DNA from: Acidimicrobiia bacterium
GTDB lineage: Bacteria; Actinomycetota; Acidimicrobiia; Acidimicrobiales; Acidimicrobilacustridaceae
Assembly: GCA_020832495.1 (NCBI GenBank)
Contig: JAFIEP010000011.1
Coordinates: 62,001 to 126,000 of the forward strand
Direction of reading: 5' to 3'
DNA length: 64,000 bases
The notes below the pieces were generated by a model. That model did not search any database and was not told where the DNA came from. It was given only the letters and a program-made list of their open reading frames with translations. Below, one piece after another: positions 45,504 to 53,421 of this stretch; positions within the stretch are counted from its first letter, which is position 1, and each line of letters begins with the position of its first letter. The position numbers and the translations under genes are program-made.

Positions 45504-46337
45504 TCACATCTGGCAGTCGGGGCAGAAGTACGTGCTGCGCTGAGCGAACTTGGCCTTGGTGATCACGCTGCGACACCGACGGCAGGCCAACTTGTCACGT
45601 CCGTAGACCTGATGGTGCTCCTGGTACTCCCCGGGCTTGCCGAACAGGTCGACGTACTGGTCGTCGGCCAGCGTTGAACCGCTGAACTTGATGGCGTCGT
45701 GCAGTGTCTCGACCACGGCTCGGTACAGGCGGCGGATCTCCATGGTGGACAACGAGTCGGTGGTGCGGTCGTAGCGCAGTCCGGCGGCGAAGAGGATCTC
45801 GTCGCTGTAGATGTTCCCGATGCCCGCCAGGATGGTCTGGTCGGTGAGGAATGCCTTCAGCTTCATCTTGTGCGCCATCAGCATCCGCCCGAAGTTCGTC
45901 CAGCTCATGGGCTCTTCCACCGGATCGATGCCCAGTGACACGACGTCGGGGGCGTCCTCGTCGATGGTGTCGGGGTTGGTCACGAACAACTCACCGAAGG
46001 TGCGTGGGTCGACGTAGCGCAACTGCCCGTGCTGGGTGAAGGTGATGGTCACGTGGGTGTGCTTGGCCACCTCGTCCTTGTTGGCCGTGCGCAGCAGCTG
46101 CCCGCTCATCCGCAGGTGCACGAGCAGCAGATCACCGCTGTCGAGGGTGACCATGATGAACTTGCCCTTGCGGCGGACGCCGGTGAGCTTCGTCCCCTCG
46201 AGGCGGCTGATGAACTGCTTCTTGGGCTGGCGCCGCACCGATCGGGTGCCGGACACGTCCACCGTCTTGATCTTCTTGCCCACCACGTCGCGCTCCATCT
46301 GGCGACGGATGGTCTCCACCTCGGGTAGCTCAGGCAT
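45504..46337 (-). CDS. mutM: Formamidopyrimidine-DNA glycosylase (Fpg/MutM)
   Basis: Removes 8-oxoguanine and formamidopyrimidines and nicks the abasic site. 277 residues with the invariant PELPEVE N-terminus (catalytic Pro2, Glu3), the conserved Lys in RRKGKFIM, the H2TH region AGIGNIYSDEILFAAG and the C-terminal zinc finger CRRC...CPDC. It is notably richer in Lys than its neighbours, as expected for a DNA-binding enzyme. Overlaps rnc by 8 bases. Confidence 0.95.
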   Translation of the reverse strand: MPELPEVETIRRQMERDVVGKKIKTVDVSGTRSVRRQPKKQFISRLEGTKLTGVRRKGKFIMVTLDSGDLLLVHLRMSGQLLRTANKDEVAKHTHVTITFTQHGQLRYVDPRTFGELFVTNPDTIDEDAPDVVSLGIDPVEEPMSWTNFGRMLMAHKMKLKAFLTDQTILAGIGNIYSDEILFAAGLRYDRTTDSLSTMEIRRLYRAVVETLHDAIKFSGSTLADDQYVDLFGKPGEYQEHHQVYGRDKLACRRCRSVITKAKFAQRSTYFCPDCQM

Positions 46338-47070
46338 GGTCCCCCTCTACGTCGGCCCCGATCGGCCCGACACTGCGGAACGTCTGCAGCGCGGTCCGAG
46401 CGGCGGCCTGCTCGGCCTGCTTCTTCGACTTGCCCTCGCCTCGCCCACGCACCTCGCCCTCGACCAGCACCTCGGCGACGAAGTGCTTGTCGTGGTCGGG
46501 TCCGGAGGCGACGAGCCGGTACACCGGGAGTTCCTCGCAGGTGCGCGCCACCAACTCCTGGAGCTGGGTCTTGTGATCGTCCTCACCTGGCACGGCGGCC
46601 GCAACGTCCAACCGCTGGCCCACCACGCGCAGGACGAACGGTCGCGAGGCCTCGAATCCACCGTCGGTGTGCACCGCGCCGATGACCGCCTCGAGGGCGT
46701 CGGCCAGGATCGACGGCTTCTCGCGACCGCCGGTGAGGTGCTCACCACGGCCGAGGCGCAGCGCCGGACCCAGGCGCAGCTCGGTCGCCATCTCTGCCAG
46801 GGTGAGCGTGCTCACCACCGCAGCACGCGCCTTGGCCATCTCGCCCTCGGGCAGTTCGGGCTCGAGGGCGTAGAGCTCCTCGGTGACCACGATGCCCAAC
46901 ACGGCATCGCCGAGGAACTCCAAGCGCTCATTGGACCCGTCGGAGGGCTGCTCCGCACAGAACGAGCGGTGGGTCAGGGCACGGACCAAGCGCGACGGGT
47001 CGCGGAACTCGTACCCCAGTCGCCGTCGCAGCTCCTCGTGGGGCTCCGGGGACGACCCGGGCTCATCCAT
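46330..47070 (-). CDS. rnc: Ribonuclease III
   Basis: Double-strand-specific endonuclease for rRNA processing and mRNA decay. 246 residues: RNase III domain with signature NERLEFLGDAVLG and second metal site ADALEAVIGAV, and a C-terminal dsRNA-binding domain (HKTQLQELVARTC...GKSKKQAEQAAARTALQ). ATG 47070 is 36 bases after the acpP stop. Confidence 0.95.
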   Translation of the reverse strand: MDEPGSSPEPHEELRRRLGYEFRDPSRLVRALTHRSFCAEQPSDGSNERLEFLGDAVLGIVVTEELYALEPELPEGEMAKARAAVVSTLTLAEMATELRLGPALRLGRGEHLTGGREKPSILADALEAVIGAVHTDGGFEASRPFVLRVVGQRLDVAAAVPGEDDHKTQLQELVARTCEELPVYRLVASGPDHDKHFVAEVLVEGEVRGRGEGKSKKQAEQAAARTALQTFRSVGPIGADVEGDHA

Positions 47071-47106
47071 GGCAGCGGGGAGCGGGTCCGTGGCGACGAT
47101 GAGGTC

Positions 47107-47397
47107 CTACCCGAGCTTGGCCATCACGTAGTCGACGGCGTCGCGGACGCTCTTGAGGTCCTCGAGGTCCTCGTCGTCGATACGGAACCCCACAGCGCGT
47201 TCGGAGAGTTCCTCCTCGAGGGCCTCGACCAGTTCGATGAGTGCCAGCGAGTCGGCGTCGAGGTCGTCGGTGAAGGAGTCACCCTCGCTGATCGAGCCGG
47301 GCTCGATCTCCAAGATGTCGGCCAGCCGGTCACGAATGAGGTCCACCACGGCCTGGCGGTCGAGTGGGGCCTGTTCCACATGGGTCTCTGCAGGCAC
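47107..47397 (-). CDS. acpP: Acyl carrier protein
   Basis: Carries acyl chains in fatty acid synthesis on a phosphopantetheine arm attached to the Ser in DADSLALIELVE. 96 residues, acidic as usual, with a ~15-residue N-terminal extension. GTG 47397 has AAAGGAG 5 bases upstream. In the plsX-acpP-rnc order. Confidence 0.94.
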   Translation of the reverse strand: MPAETHVEQAPLDRQAVVDLIRDRLADILEIEPGSISEGDSFTDDLDADSLALIELVEALEEELSERAVGFRIDDEDLEDLKSVRDAVDYVMAKLG

Positions 47398-47462
47398 GGC
47401 TGCTCCTTTGCGGCTGCTCGTTCAAGACCCGGCGATGCTAGCCGACGCCGGTCCCACTTGTC

Positions 47463-47517
47463 TGATCCTTGGCAACTTCTCCGTTGTTTTCATTGCCTTC
47501 CAGCACTTCAAGGATCA
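47463..47517. promoter_or_regulatory. Inverted repeat in the AT-rich acpP upstream region
   Basis: TGATCCTTG (47463-47471) and CAAGGATCA (47509-47517) are exact inverted copies separated by 37 bases, in the least GC-rich stretch of this gap. The wide spacing suits two half-sites of a looping regulator or a long stem. It lies between plsX and acpP on the minus strand. Confidence 0.4.
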
Positions 47518-47555
47518 TTCCGCCGGGGAGTGGCGGCGACTGAGGTCAAACGTGC

Positions 47556-48554
47556 TCAGCGCGGGCGAACGGCGGCGGCGAGGGCGTCCACCACCTGGGC
47601 GCGCACCAGTTCGTCCGCCACTCGCAGTGCGTTCAGGACCGCGGTGGCGGACGAGGCGCCGTGGCTGATGATGCAGACCCCGTCGACCCCGAGCAGCATG
47701 GCGCCGCCGGTGGTGTCGGGGGTCATCTGGGCGTGGAGTGCCCCGAGTTCGGGGGCCAGTGCGCTGGCGGCCGCACGTGTGCGGTCGTCGGTGTCGAATG
47801 CAGCCAGCAGCGCCCCCAGCAGGGCCGACAATGAGCCCTCCAGGGTCTTGAGCGCCACGTTGCCGGTGAACCCGTCGGTCACCACGACGTCCACCGTGCC
47901 GGCCATGAGGTCGCGTCCCTCCACGTTGCCCACGAAGCGGGCACCCGTGTCGCCCACCCACGCGTCCTCGGCCAGCAGGGCGTGCGTCTCTTTCACCAAG
48001 CTGGTGCCCTTGGTGGGCTCCTCCCCGATCGACAGCAGCCCGACGCGGGGTTCGGTCACGTCGTAACGCAGCCGGGCGTAGACGGCTCCCATCTGGGCGA
48101 ACTGCACCAGCCACTCGGGCTGGCACTCGGCGTTGGCCCCGGCGTCGAGCAGCACCGTCGGTGTCGGCGACCCCGGCACGGGGATGGGTGTGGCGATGGC
48201 CGGTCGCTTCACTCCCTTGATCCGACCCATGCGCAACAGCGCAGAGGCCATGGTGGCCCCGGTGTTGCCGGCGGACACCATGGCAGAGGCCTTGCCGTCG
48301 CGCACCGCCTCGGCGGCGCGCACCAGCGACGAGTCCTTCATGGTGCGCACGCTGGACGCCGGATCGGCGTCCATGGCGATGACCTCCGAGCAGCCGAGCA
48401 CCGCCAGCGGGCCGGCATCGCCGATCTCGTCGGGACGCCCGACCAGCAGGACATCGACCCCGAGTTGCTCGGCAGCGAGGCGGGCGCCGTCGACGATGGC
48501 GTCGGGGGCGTGATCGCCACCCATGGCGTCGAGAGCGATGGGAAGGTCGGCCAT
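47556..48554 (-). CDS. plsX: Phosphate acyltransferase PlsX
   Basis: Makes acyl-phosphate from acyl-ACP for phospholipid synthesis with PlsY. 332 residues with LDAMGGDHAP at the N-terminus, SAGNTGATMASALLRMG, DAGANAECQPEWLVQFA, and TDGFTGNVALKTLEG. ATG 48554 is used; GTG is one codon earlier. Directly follows rpmF, the widespread rpmF-plsX pairing. Confidence 0.95.
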   Translation of the reverse strand: MADLPIALDAMGGDHAPDAIVDGARLAAEQLGVDVLLVGRPDEIGDAGPLAVLGCSEVIAMDADPASSVRTMKDSSLVRAAEAVRDGKASAMVSAGNTGATMASALLRMGRIKGVKRPAIATPIPVPGSPTPTVLLDAGANAECQPEWLVQFAQMGAVYARLRYDVTEPRVGLLSIGEEPTKGTSLVKETHALLAEDAWVGDTGARFVGNVEGRDLMAGTVDVVVTDGFTGNVALKTLEGSLSALLGALLAAFDTDDRTRAAASALAPELGALHAQMTPDTTGGAMLLGVDGVCIISHGASSATAVLNALRVADELVRAQVVDALAAAVRPR

Positions 48555-48588
48555 CACAGTGCCATCGATCGACGCAGGGTTCGCCTGC

Positions 48589-48768
48589 TCAGTCGACCTC
48601 GATGGCTTGGCGGCCGTTGTACCAGCCGCAGTTCCCGCAGACGACGTGGGGAAGCTTGACCGCTCCGCAGCGCGAGCAGGTGCTGCGAGCAGGGGTCTTC
48701 AGCTTCCAGTTGGCGGCGCGACGACTGCGGCTCTTGGACTTGGAGGTCTTCTTCTTTGGGACAGCCAT
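48589..48768 (-). CDS. rpmF: 50S ribosomal protein L32
   Basis: 59 residues: the family start AVPKKKTSKSKSRSRRAANW and a zinc finger with CSRC and CGNC. AGGA lies 9 bases before ATG 48768. All four zinc cysteines are present, so this is the zinc-dependent (C+) form. First gene of the rpmF-plsX-acpP-rnc-mutM-smc row. Confidence 0.94.
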   Translation of the reverse strand: MAVPKKKTSKSKSRSRRAANWKLKTPARSTCSRCGAVKLPHVVCGNCGWYNGRQAIEVD

Positions 48769-48960
48769 GGCGCTCGGTCCTGGTGAAGGGTGGATGGGAG
48801 AGATCGGCGCTGGACCGCGAGCGTGCCGCGAGAGCCCAACGGGCGAAGGGAGAGCGTACCAACATCATCGGACCGACCCAAAACGGCGCAGACCAACCAC
48901 GCCGCGGCTGCGGTGGCGCGCTGCGCGGCACGGGCGCCGCGCCCGACGACGCGTCACCGA

Positions 48961-49656
48961 TCAGGGCGGGAGCTCTGATCCGTCGAAGTGCAGGAACCTA
49001 CCGCCGGTATCCACCGAGACCCCCTCCACCACTGCGGCCACAGCGCGCACGCTCTCCTGCACGCTCATCGCCGCGCCAGCCCCGCCGATGCTGGTGCGCA
49101 CGTGACCCGGGTTGATCACGCCGACGCCGATGCCGAGGTCACGGACGTCGGCGGCGAGCTGGCGAGCGGCGAGGTTGAGCGCCGCCTTACTCGTCCCGTA
49201 GGCGTAGGAACGTCCCGGCCGCACACGACCGGTCTGGCTCGACCGACTGGACAGGAACACGATGCGCCGCTGTTGCGACGCGGCAACGTTGTCGATGAGG
49301 TCCATCGGCACCGCCATGGCACCGAGCACATTGGTGGACAGGACCTGCGCCCACTCGTCCATCTCGCATCGCCCGAAGAGCGTGCGCCGTCCGCCTCGGA
49401 CCGCGGCGTTGGACAGCAGCAGGTCGATCGGCGTGTCACCGAGGGATTCGCCCAGTTCCACCCGCTGCTGTTCGTCGGTCACGTCGAGCCGGTGGATGAC
49501 CACGTCGCCCTCGACCTGTTGGAGATCGGTCGCTGCGGCGGGATCGCGGCAGGTGGCGATCACCCTCCACCCGTGGTCGGCATACCACTCGGTGAACCCG
49601 AGGCCCAGGCCTCGGTTGGCGCCGGTGATGAGCGCCGTGGGGGCACCGGTCGGCAT
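48961..49656 (-). CDS. Short-chain dehydrogenase/reductase
   Basis: 231 residues with cofactor motif TGANRGLGLGF, NAA in LLLSNAAVRGG, a Ser in VFLSSRSSQ, and the catalytic YGTSK. The Rossmann motif and downstream residues do not decide NADH versus NADPH. It starts 2 bases after the PhyH gene ends, so the two are cotranscribed, an insertion into an otherwise housekeeping block. Substrate unknown. Confidence 0.9.
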   Translation of the reverse strand: MPTGAPTALITGANRGLGLGFTEWYADHGWRVIATCRDPAAATDLQQVEGDVVIHRLDVTDEQQRVELGESLGDTPIDLLLSNAAVRGGRRTLFGRCEMDEWAQVLSTNVLGAMAVPMDLIDNVAASQQRRIVFLSSRSSQTGRVRPGRSYAYGTSKAALNLAARQLAADVRDLGIGVGVINPGHVRTSIGGAGAAMSVQESVRAVAAVVEGVSVDTGGRFLHFDGSELPP

Positions 49657-49658
49657 GC

Positions 49659-50453
49659 TCAGCGCTTCTTGAGGGCGGCGCCCACCTGACCGAGCACCCC
49701 TCGCGCCCGGTGACGTTCGCGTCGTTGCTCGTGTGCCAGCGCGAGTGCCCGGTCGCGATCGAGGCCGTACAACGGCGCCTGCACGCCCTCGTAGCCACCC
49801 TCACGCAGGCGATCCGAGGTCTCGGCCACCATGCCGATGTACTGCGGTTCGTCGCCGTCGCGCTCGATGAACTTCACGCTCGTCGAGCGCGAGGTGTAGT
49901 TGCGTGCGGTGCAGTAGTGCACGACGAAGCTGCGGCGGGTCCGTTCGGGGTCGACCAGCTTCTTGCCACCGTGCAGCAACCCGGCGTGCCAGATGAAGAC
50001 GTCGCCGCGCTCGCAGACGAACTCCTGCACCTTGAGCCCCATCTCCTTCATCTGCTGCTTGCGGTACTCGCGCCACGCGGCGCGAGCGTCCTTGTCGACG
50101 GTCCGTCCCAGACGGATGTTCCCCGGGCTCGTCTCGTGCCACGGCATCCGATGCGAGCCCGGAACGTACAGCAGCGGCCCGCCATCGGAGGAGGTGTCCT
50201 CGAGCGCCGTCCAAGAGGCAAGGAGATGGCTGGGGGGATCCGTGGGAACGAACATCGGATCCCGGTGCAACGCTTGCTGTGACCCGTAGGTGAAGTAGAG
50301 CGACTGGAAGGCAACTGCTGGTTCGCCGTAGATCAGCTCGATGAGGCGCATCACCTCCGGGTTGAGGTAGAGCTTGCGAGCCAGGTCGCTGTGGCCGTGC
50401 ATGTCGGCGATCCGGTACCCCACCGTGGGCCCGTCCACGTCGACCTCCTGCAT
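49659..50453 (-). CDS. Phytanoyl-CoA dioxygenase (PhyH) family protein, main part after an in-frame stop
   Basis: Fe(II)/2-oxoglutarate oxygenase fold. The iron ligands HxD lie in QALHRDPMFV and the distal His in WHAGLLHGG; a 2-oxoglutarate Arg is likely in RTRRSFVVHY. From ATG 50453 the frame codes 264 residues, but the same frame continues upstream through KSM...PFDLFV to a TGA at 50504-50502 and beyond it to ATG 50729. The missing N-terminus makes function of the short form doubtful. PhyH enzymes hydroxylate lipids or secondary metabolites; the substrate here is unknown. Confidence 0.8.
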   Translation of the reverse strand: MQEVDVDGPTVGYRIADMHGHSDLARKLYLNPEVMRLIELIYGEPAVAFQSLYFTYGSQQALHRDPMFVPTDPPSHLLASWTALEDTSSDGGPLLYVPGSHRMPWHETSPGNIRLGRTVDKDARAAWREYRKQQMKEMGLKVQEFVCERGDVFIWHAGLLHGGKKLVDPERTRRSFVVHYCTARNYTSRSTSVKFIERDGDEPQYIGMVAETSDRLREGGYEGVQAPLYGLDRDRALALAHEQRRERHRARGVLGQVGAALKKR

Positions 50454-50501
50454 CGACTTCCGCTGACCCGCCGCCGGCGGACCGACGAAGAGGTCGAACG
50501 G

Positions 50502-50729
50502 TCACTCACGCCAGAGGCGCTGCACCTCGTCCTCGAAGGCGGCCGCGAACTCGGCATCGATGCCCGTCTTGAAGCGGATGTAGCCGTCGTCGGCGAAGCC
50601 ACGGAGCTGCTCGGCCTCTCGCTCAGTGATCTCCCCGGCCTCCAGCTTCGCCGCGATGCGGTTCGCTGCATCGGGTCGGTCGAGCCAGAGGTCGCTGATG
50701 AGCGTGCCGTCCCCAGTCACATGTCCCAT
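50502..50729 (-). pseudogene. N-terminal fragment of the PhyH-family gene, cut by an in-frame TGA
   Basis: 75 residues from ATG 50729, ending with EVQRLWRE at TGA. Its GEITEREAEQLRGFADDGYI segment is a typical PhyH N-terminus (helix, then 'FADDGYI' strand). The reading frame is identical to the downstream part and resumes at once with PFDLFVGPP. A CGA-to-TGA transition would explain the stop. Alone this fragment has no iron ligands. Confidence 0.7.
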
Positions 50730-50805
50730 CGCGGCACAGTACCGCAGGCGATTCAGCGACGCAGCTGACGACGCCGGCTTCGCGCCACCCCAGGCCGACG
50801 TGGCG

Positions 50806-51318
50806 TCAGTTGTCGAAGTGCACGTCGTCGAGCGCGGCCCACCGCGGGTCACGTGGGGGCGCGGCCGGCTCCTCCTCGCTGCTGCGGGCCGGGAAGCGAT
50901 CCGGTGCCGGACCGGCGCAGTCCTCGTCACACAGCGGGGCGAGCGGCAAGGCCAGGGCCACCGCGTCGCGCACCATCGGCTCGAGATCCACTCGATCCTC
51001 GCCCAGCAGGTAGGTCTCACCTTCGGTCGGGCGACGTTCGAAGATCTCTCGCAGGTCGGCCTCGAGCACGCCGTCGACATCGTCGAGGCAGCGGCGGCAC
51101 GACCCCCGCCAGGGCGCCGACACCGTGCCCTCCACCACCAGCGCCGTGCCGCCGGTGGCCTCGAGGACCAGCTCGGCCACCACCTCGGCGTCCGAGGGCG
51201 TGGCGCTGCCCACGGTCTCAAGTCGTCCGAGTGGTGCCCGCAGTGCGTGGGATCGGCGGACCCCCGGCTGACGCAACAGGTCGGCAACCACGACCTCGAA
51301 CGCAGCGTCGGCGCTCAT
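50806..51318 (-). CDS. DUF177 (YceD) family protein
   Basis: 170 residues from ATG 51318. YceD/DUF177 proteins are encoded near rpmF and are linked to rRNA metabolism in E. coli and plants. The cysteine pairs CRRC and CDEDC are the usual conserved positions. The equivalent gene in Mycobacterium tuberculosis is Rv2926c, next to rnc. Here it is separated from rpmF by the SDR and PhyH genes. Confidence 0.87.
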   Translation of the reverse strand: MSADAAFEVVVADLLRQPGVRRSHALRAPLGRLETVGSATPSDAEVVAELVLEATGGTALVVEGTVSAPWRGSCRRCLDDVDGVLEADLREIFERRPTEGETYLLGEDRVDLEPMVRDAVALALPLAPLCDEDCAGPAPDRFPARSSEEEPAAPPRDPRWAALDDVHFDN

Positions 51319-51367
51319 GCCGCCTGCTCGTGCCAGGCAGCGATCGTCGCCGGCACGCCGGAGTGGT

Positions 51368-52027
51368 TCACCGCTCGTCGGCCCAGTCGTCGTCGGCATC
51401 CGGCGGCGGCGGCAGGTCGGCGAGTCGCTCCTCGCCCTCGAGGGGCTCGTCGTCGAACGCCTCGCCGTAGGCGTCGGCATCCTCGTCCACCGGGATCCCC
51501 GCCGTGAGGTTGGTGCCCTGCAACTTGGCCCGCCCCGCAGCGACCATCGCCATCGTGCGTTCGAGCACGATCTCGAAGCTGGCCAGCTTCTGGTCGCAGT
51601 AGTCCTCCACCTCGTGGCGAAGGCGGCGCGCCTCGGTCTCGGCTCGGTCGACGGTCTCGTACGCCCGTTGCTCGGCGGCCTTCACCACCTCGGTGCGCTG
51701 CACCATGCGCTCGGCGCGCGACCGCGCCTGGTTGATGATCTCCTCACCTTCGTGCGCCACCTTGGCCAGGAACGCCTCGCGCTCCTTCAGCAGCCACCGA
51801 GCGGCGCGCAGCTCCTCGGGGAGTGCCCCGATGGCCTCGTCCAGCAGGTCCAACACCTCGTCCTTGACGATCTTGGAGCTGGCCGAGAGCGGCAGTTGCG
51901 GTGCCGATTCGACGATCGACCGGAGGCGGAGCAGCACCTGCTCGGTCTCGGGACCGCTGTAACCCGACGAGCTGATCTGCAGTACCGGCTCCTCGGGGTC
52001 GAAGTCGTCATCGTAGAGATCAGTCAA
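51368..52027 (-). CDS. Coiled-coil protein of the Rv2927c type
   Basis: 219 residues, acidic N-terminus, then a long helical region (about 60-165: LLKEREAFLAKVAHEGEEII, EVVKAAEQRAYETVDRAETE) and an acidic C-terminal tail. It resembles the ATP-synthase b-like or DivIVA-like coiled-coil proteins encoded beside DUF177 in actinobacteria. The likely start is TTG 52027, inside the end of coaD, with GGAG 10 bases upstream. Function not established; a role in cell division or wall growth is only suggested. Confidence 0.8.
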   Translation of the reverse strand: MTDLYDDDFDPEEPVLQISSSGYSGPETEQVLLRLRSIVESAPQLPLSASSKIVKDEVLDLLDEAIGALPEELRAARWLLKEREAFLAKVAHEGEEIINQARSRAERMVQRTEVVKAAEQRAYETVDRAETEARRLRHEVEDYCDQKLASFEIVLERTMAMVAAGRAKLQGTNLTAGIPVDEDADAYGEAFDDEPLEGEERLADLPPPPDADDDWADER

Positions 52028-52502
52028 CGGTGTACTTCTCCTCGAGGCGCTTACCGACGGCCGGCGGCACCATGGCGGTGACATCGCCACCGAAGCGGGC
52101 GATCTCCCGGATGAGCTTCGACGCCAGGAACGAATGGGCGGATGCCGATGGGATGAACAGGGTGTCCACGCCGGACACCTTGTGGTTCATCTGGGCCATC
52201 TGCAGCTCGCTCTCGAAGTCCGACACAGCGCGCAGACCCTTGACGATGAAGTCGGCGCGCTCCTTGCGGGCCAGGTCCACTACGAGCGACGAGAACATGG
52301 TGACGCGCACGTTCTCGAGGTGGGCCACGGTCTCCTCGAGCATGGCCTGACGCACCTCGAGGGTGAACAGCGGCTCGCCCTTCTGGGGGTTGCGCATGGC
52401 GGCCACCAGCACCTCGTCGAAGAGGCGGGAGGCCGTCTCGATGATCTCGAGGTGGCCGTTGTGGATCGGATCGAACGATCCGGGGTACAAGACGCGTGTC
52501 AC
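52020..52502 (-). CDS. coaD: Phosphopantetheine adenylyltransferase
   Basis: Penultimate step of coenzyme A synthesis: 4'-phosphopantetheine plus ATP to dephospho-CoA. 160 residues with the nucleotidyltransferase motif YPGSFDPIHNGH and the RNPQKGEPLFTLEVR and SKLIREIARFGGDV segments. Starts GTG 52502, overlapping rsmD by 4 bases. Confidence 0.96.
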   Translation of the reverse strand: MTRVLYPGSFDPIHNGHLEIIETASRLFDEVLVAAMRNPQKGEPLFTLEVRQAMLEETVAHLENVRVTMFSSLVVDLARKERADFIVKGLRAVSDFESELQMAQMNHKVSGVDTLFIPSASAHSFLASKLIREIARFGGDVTAMVPPAVGKRLEEKYTVD

Positions 52503-53050
52503 GGGTTCTCCGAAAGTGGGGTGCGGCGCCGGGCGAACACAACGAATGTACTTCCGTAACGGCGCTCACGAAGAACACCCCAACCTGCGGCCTCTGCGAT
52601 GTCGGCCACGGACCGGTCCGACTCGGCCACCACCAGCCGAGCCGGTACCACCTCGAACAGCTGCTCCCAGCGGTTGGTGGCGTAGGGCGGGTCGCAGAAG
52701 GCGATGTCGAATCCCGCTGCGAGCGGCTGGTCGCAGTAGCGCTCGAAGTCGGTGGCCAACACCTCGGCGTGCTCGGCCAGGTCGGTGGTGGCCAGGTTCT
52801 CGATGACGGAGCGTCGGGCGGCACGGTCGGGTTCGAGGAACACTGCGTGCGCAGCCCCCCGGGACAGCGCCTCGATCCCCAACGCGCCCGAGCCGGCGAA
52901 CGCATCGAGCACGGTGGCCCCGTCGAGGACGTCCAGGCTGACCAGGGCGTTGCCGACGGCCTCCCGTACACGGTCGCTGGTCGGGCGGACCCCGTGGCCC
53001 GCTGGAGCCACCAGTCGTCGTCCCCGAGCCGTGCCCGCCACCACGCGCAT
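52499..53050 (-). CDS. rsmD: 16S rRNA (guanine-966-N2)-methyltransferase RsmD
   Basis: 183 residues from ATG 53050 (MRVVAGTARGRRL, the family N-terminus). SAM site VLDAFAGSGALGIEALSRGA and catalytic DPPY at 120-123. The rsmD-coaD pairing is conserved. TAGCGT (53063-53058) lies 7 bases before the ATG, so the operon likely begins leaderless here. Confidence 0.95.
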   Translation of the reverse strand: MRVVAGTARGRRLVAPAGHGVRPTSDRVREAVGNALVSLDVLDGATVLDAFAGSGALGIEALSRGAAHAVFLEPDRAARRSVIENLATTDLAEHAEVLATDFERYCDQPLAAGFDIAFCDPPYATNRWEQLFEVVPARLVVAESDRSVADIAEAAGWGVLRERRYGSTFVVFARRRTPLSENP

Positions 53051-53113
53051 GACGGCCACGCTAGTGCTCCGGTGGCCGAGCGCCGGGACGACGCCATGCC
53101 GGTCGGCCGCGAT

Positions 53114-53272
53114 CCGATGCGAGGACTGCGGCCCTACCATGGAGCCATGGAGCTGCCCGCCACGATCGTGTGCGTCGACTGCGGCGGCGTGGCCCACCTT
53201 CTCAGCTACGAGCGACCCGACGAACCGTTCGCCCCCGGCGATGTGGTGGCCTACCGATGCGAGGACTGCGGC
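53114..53272. repeat. 19-bp direct repeat, copies 140 bp apart
   Basis: CCGATGCGAGGACTGCGGC occurs at 53114-53132, in front of the Zn-ribbon gene, and at 53254-53272, inside it where it encodes the CEDC zinc motif. Exact 19-base identity over this distance is unlikely by chance and may mark a local duplication. Confidence 0.6.
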
Positions 53273-53377
53273 GACCGCTGGGACCTCGAGGTGAGTGCCG
53301 ACGACGACCCCGCCGAGACGGCACGGGAGTACGACGCCTTCACCGACCTCGGCGCTCCGCCCACCCCGTTCTCCTGA
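53147..53377 (+). CDS. Small zinc-ribbon protein
   Basis: 76 residues with CVDCGG at the N-terminus and CEDCGDRWD after ~35 residues, a two-knuckle zinc ribbon, and an acidic C-terminus (DDDPAETAREYDAFTD). No enzyme motif. Divergent from rsmD. Function unknown. Confidence 0.72.
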   Translation: MELPATIVCVDCGGVAHLLSYERPDEPFAPGDVVAYRCEDCGDRWDLEVSADDDPAETAREYDAFTDLGAPPTPFS

Positions 53378-53421
53378 TCCGATCGACCACCCGGTCTCCG
53401 ACGCTCGCGAGGCCTCAACCC

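Noticed and set aside
50502-50504. Selenocysteine at the PhyH TGA
   Set aside because: PhyH enzymes use iron and 2-oxoglutarate, the position is not catalytic, and I see no obvious selenocysteine-insertion stem after it.
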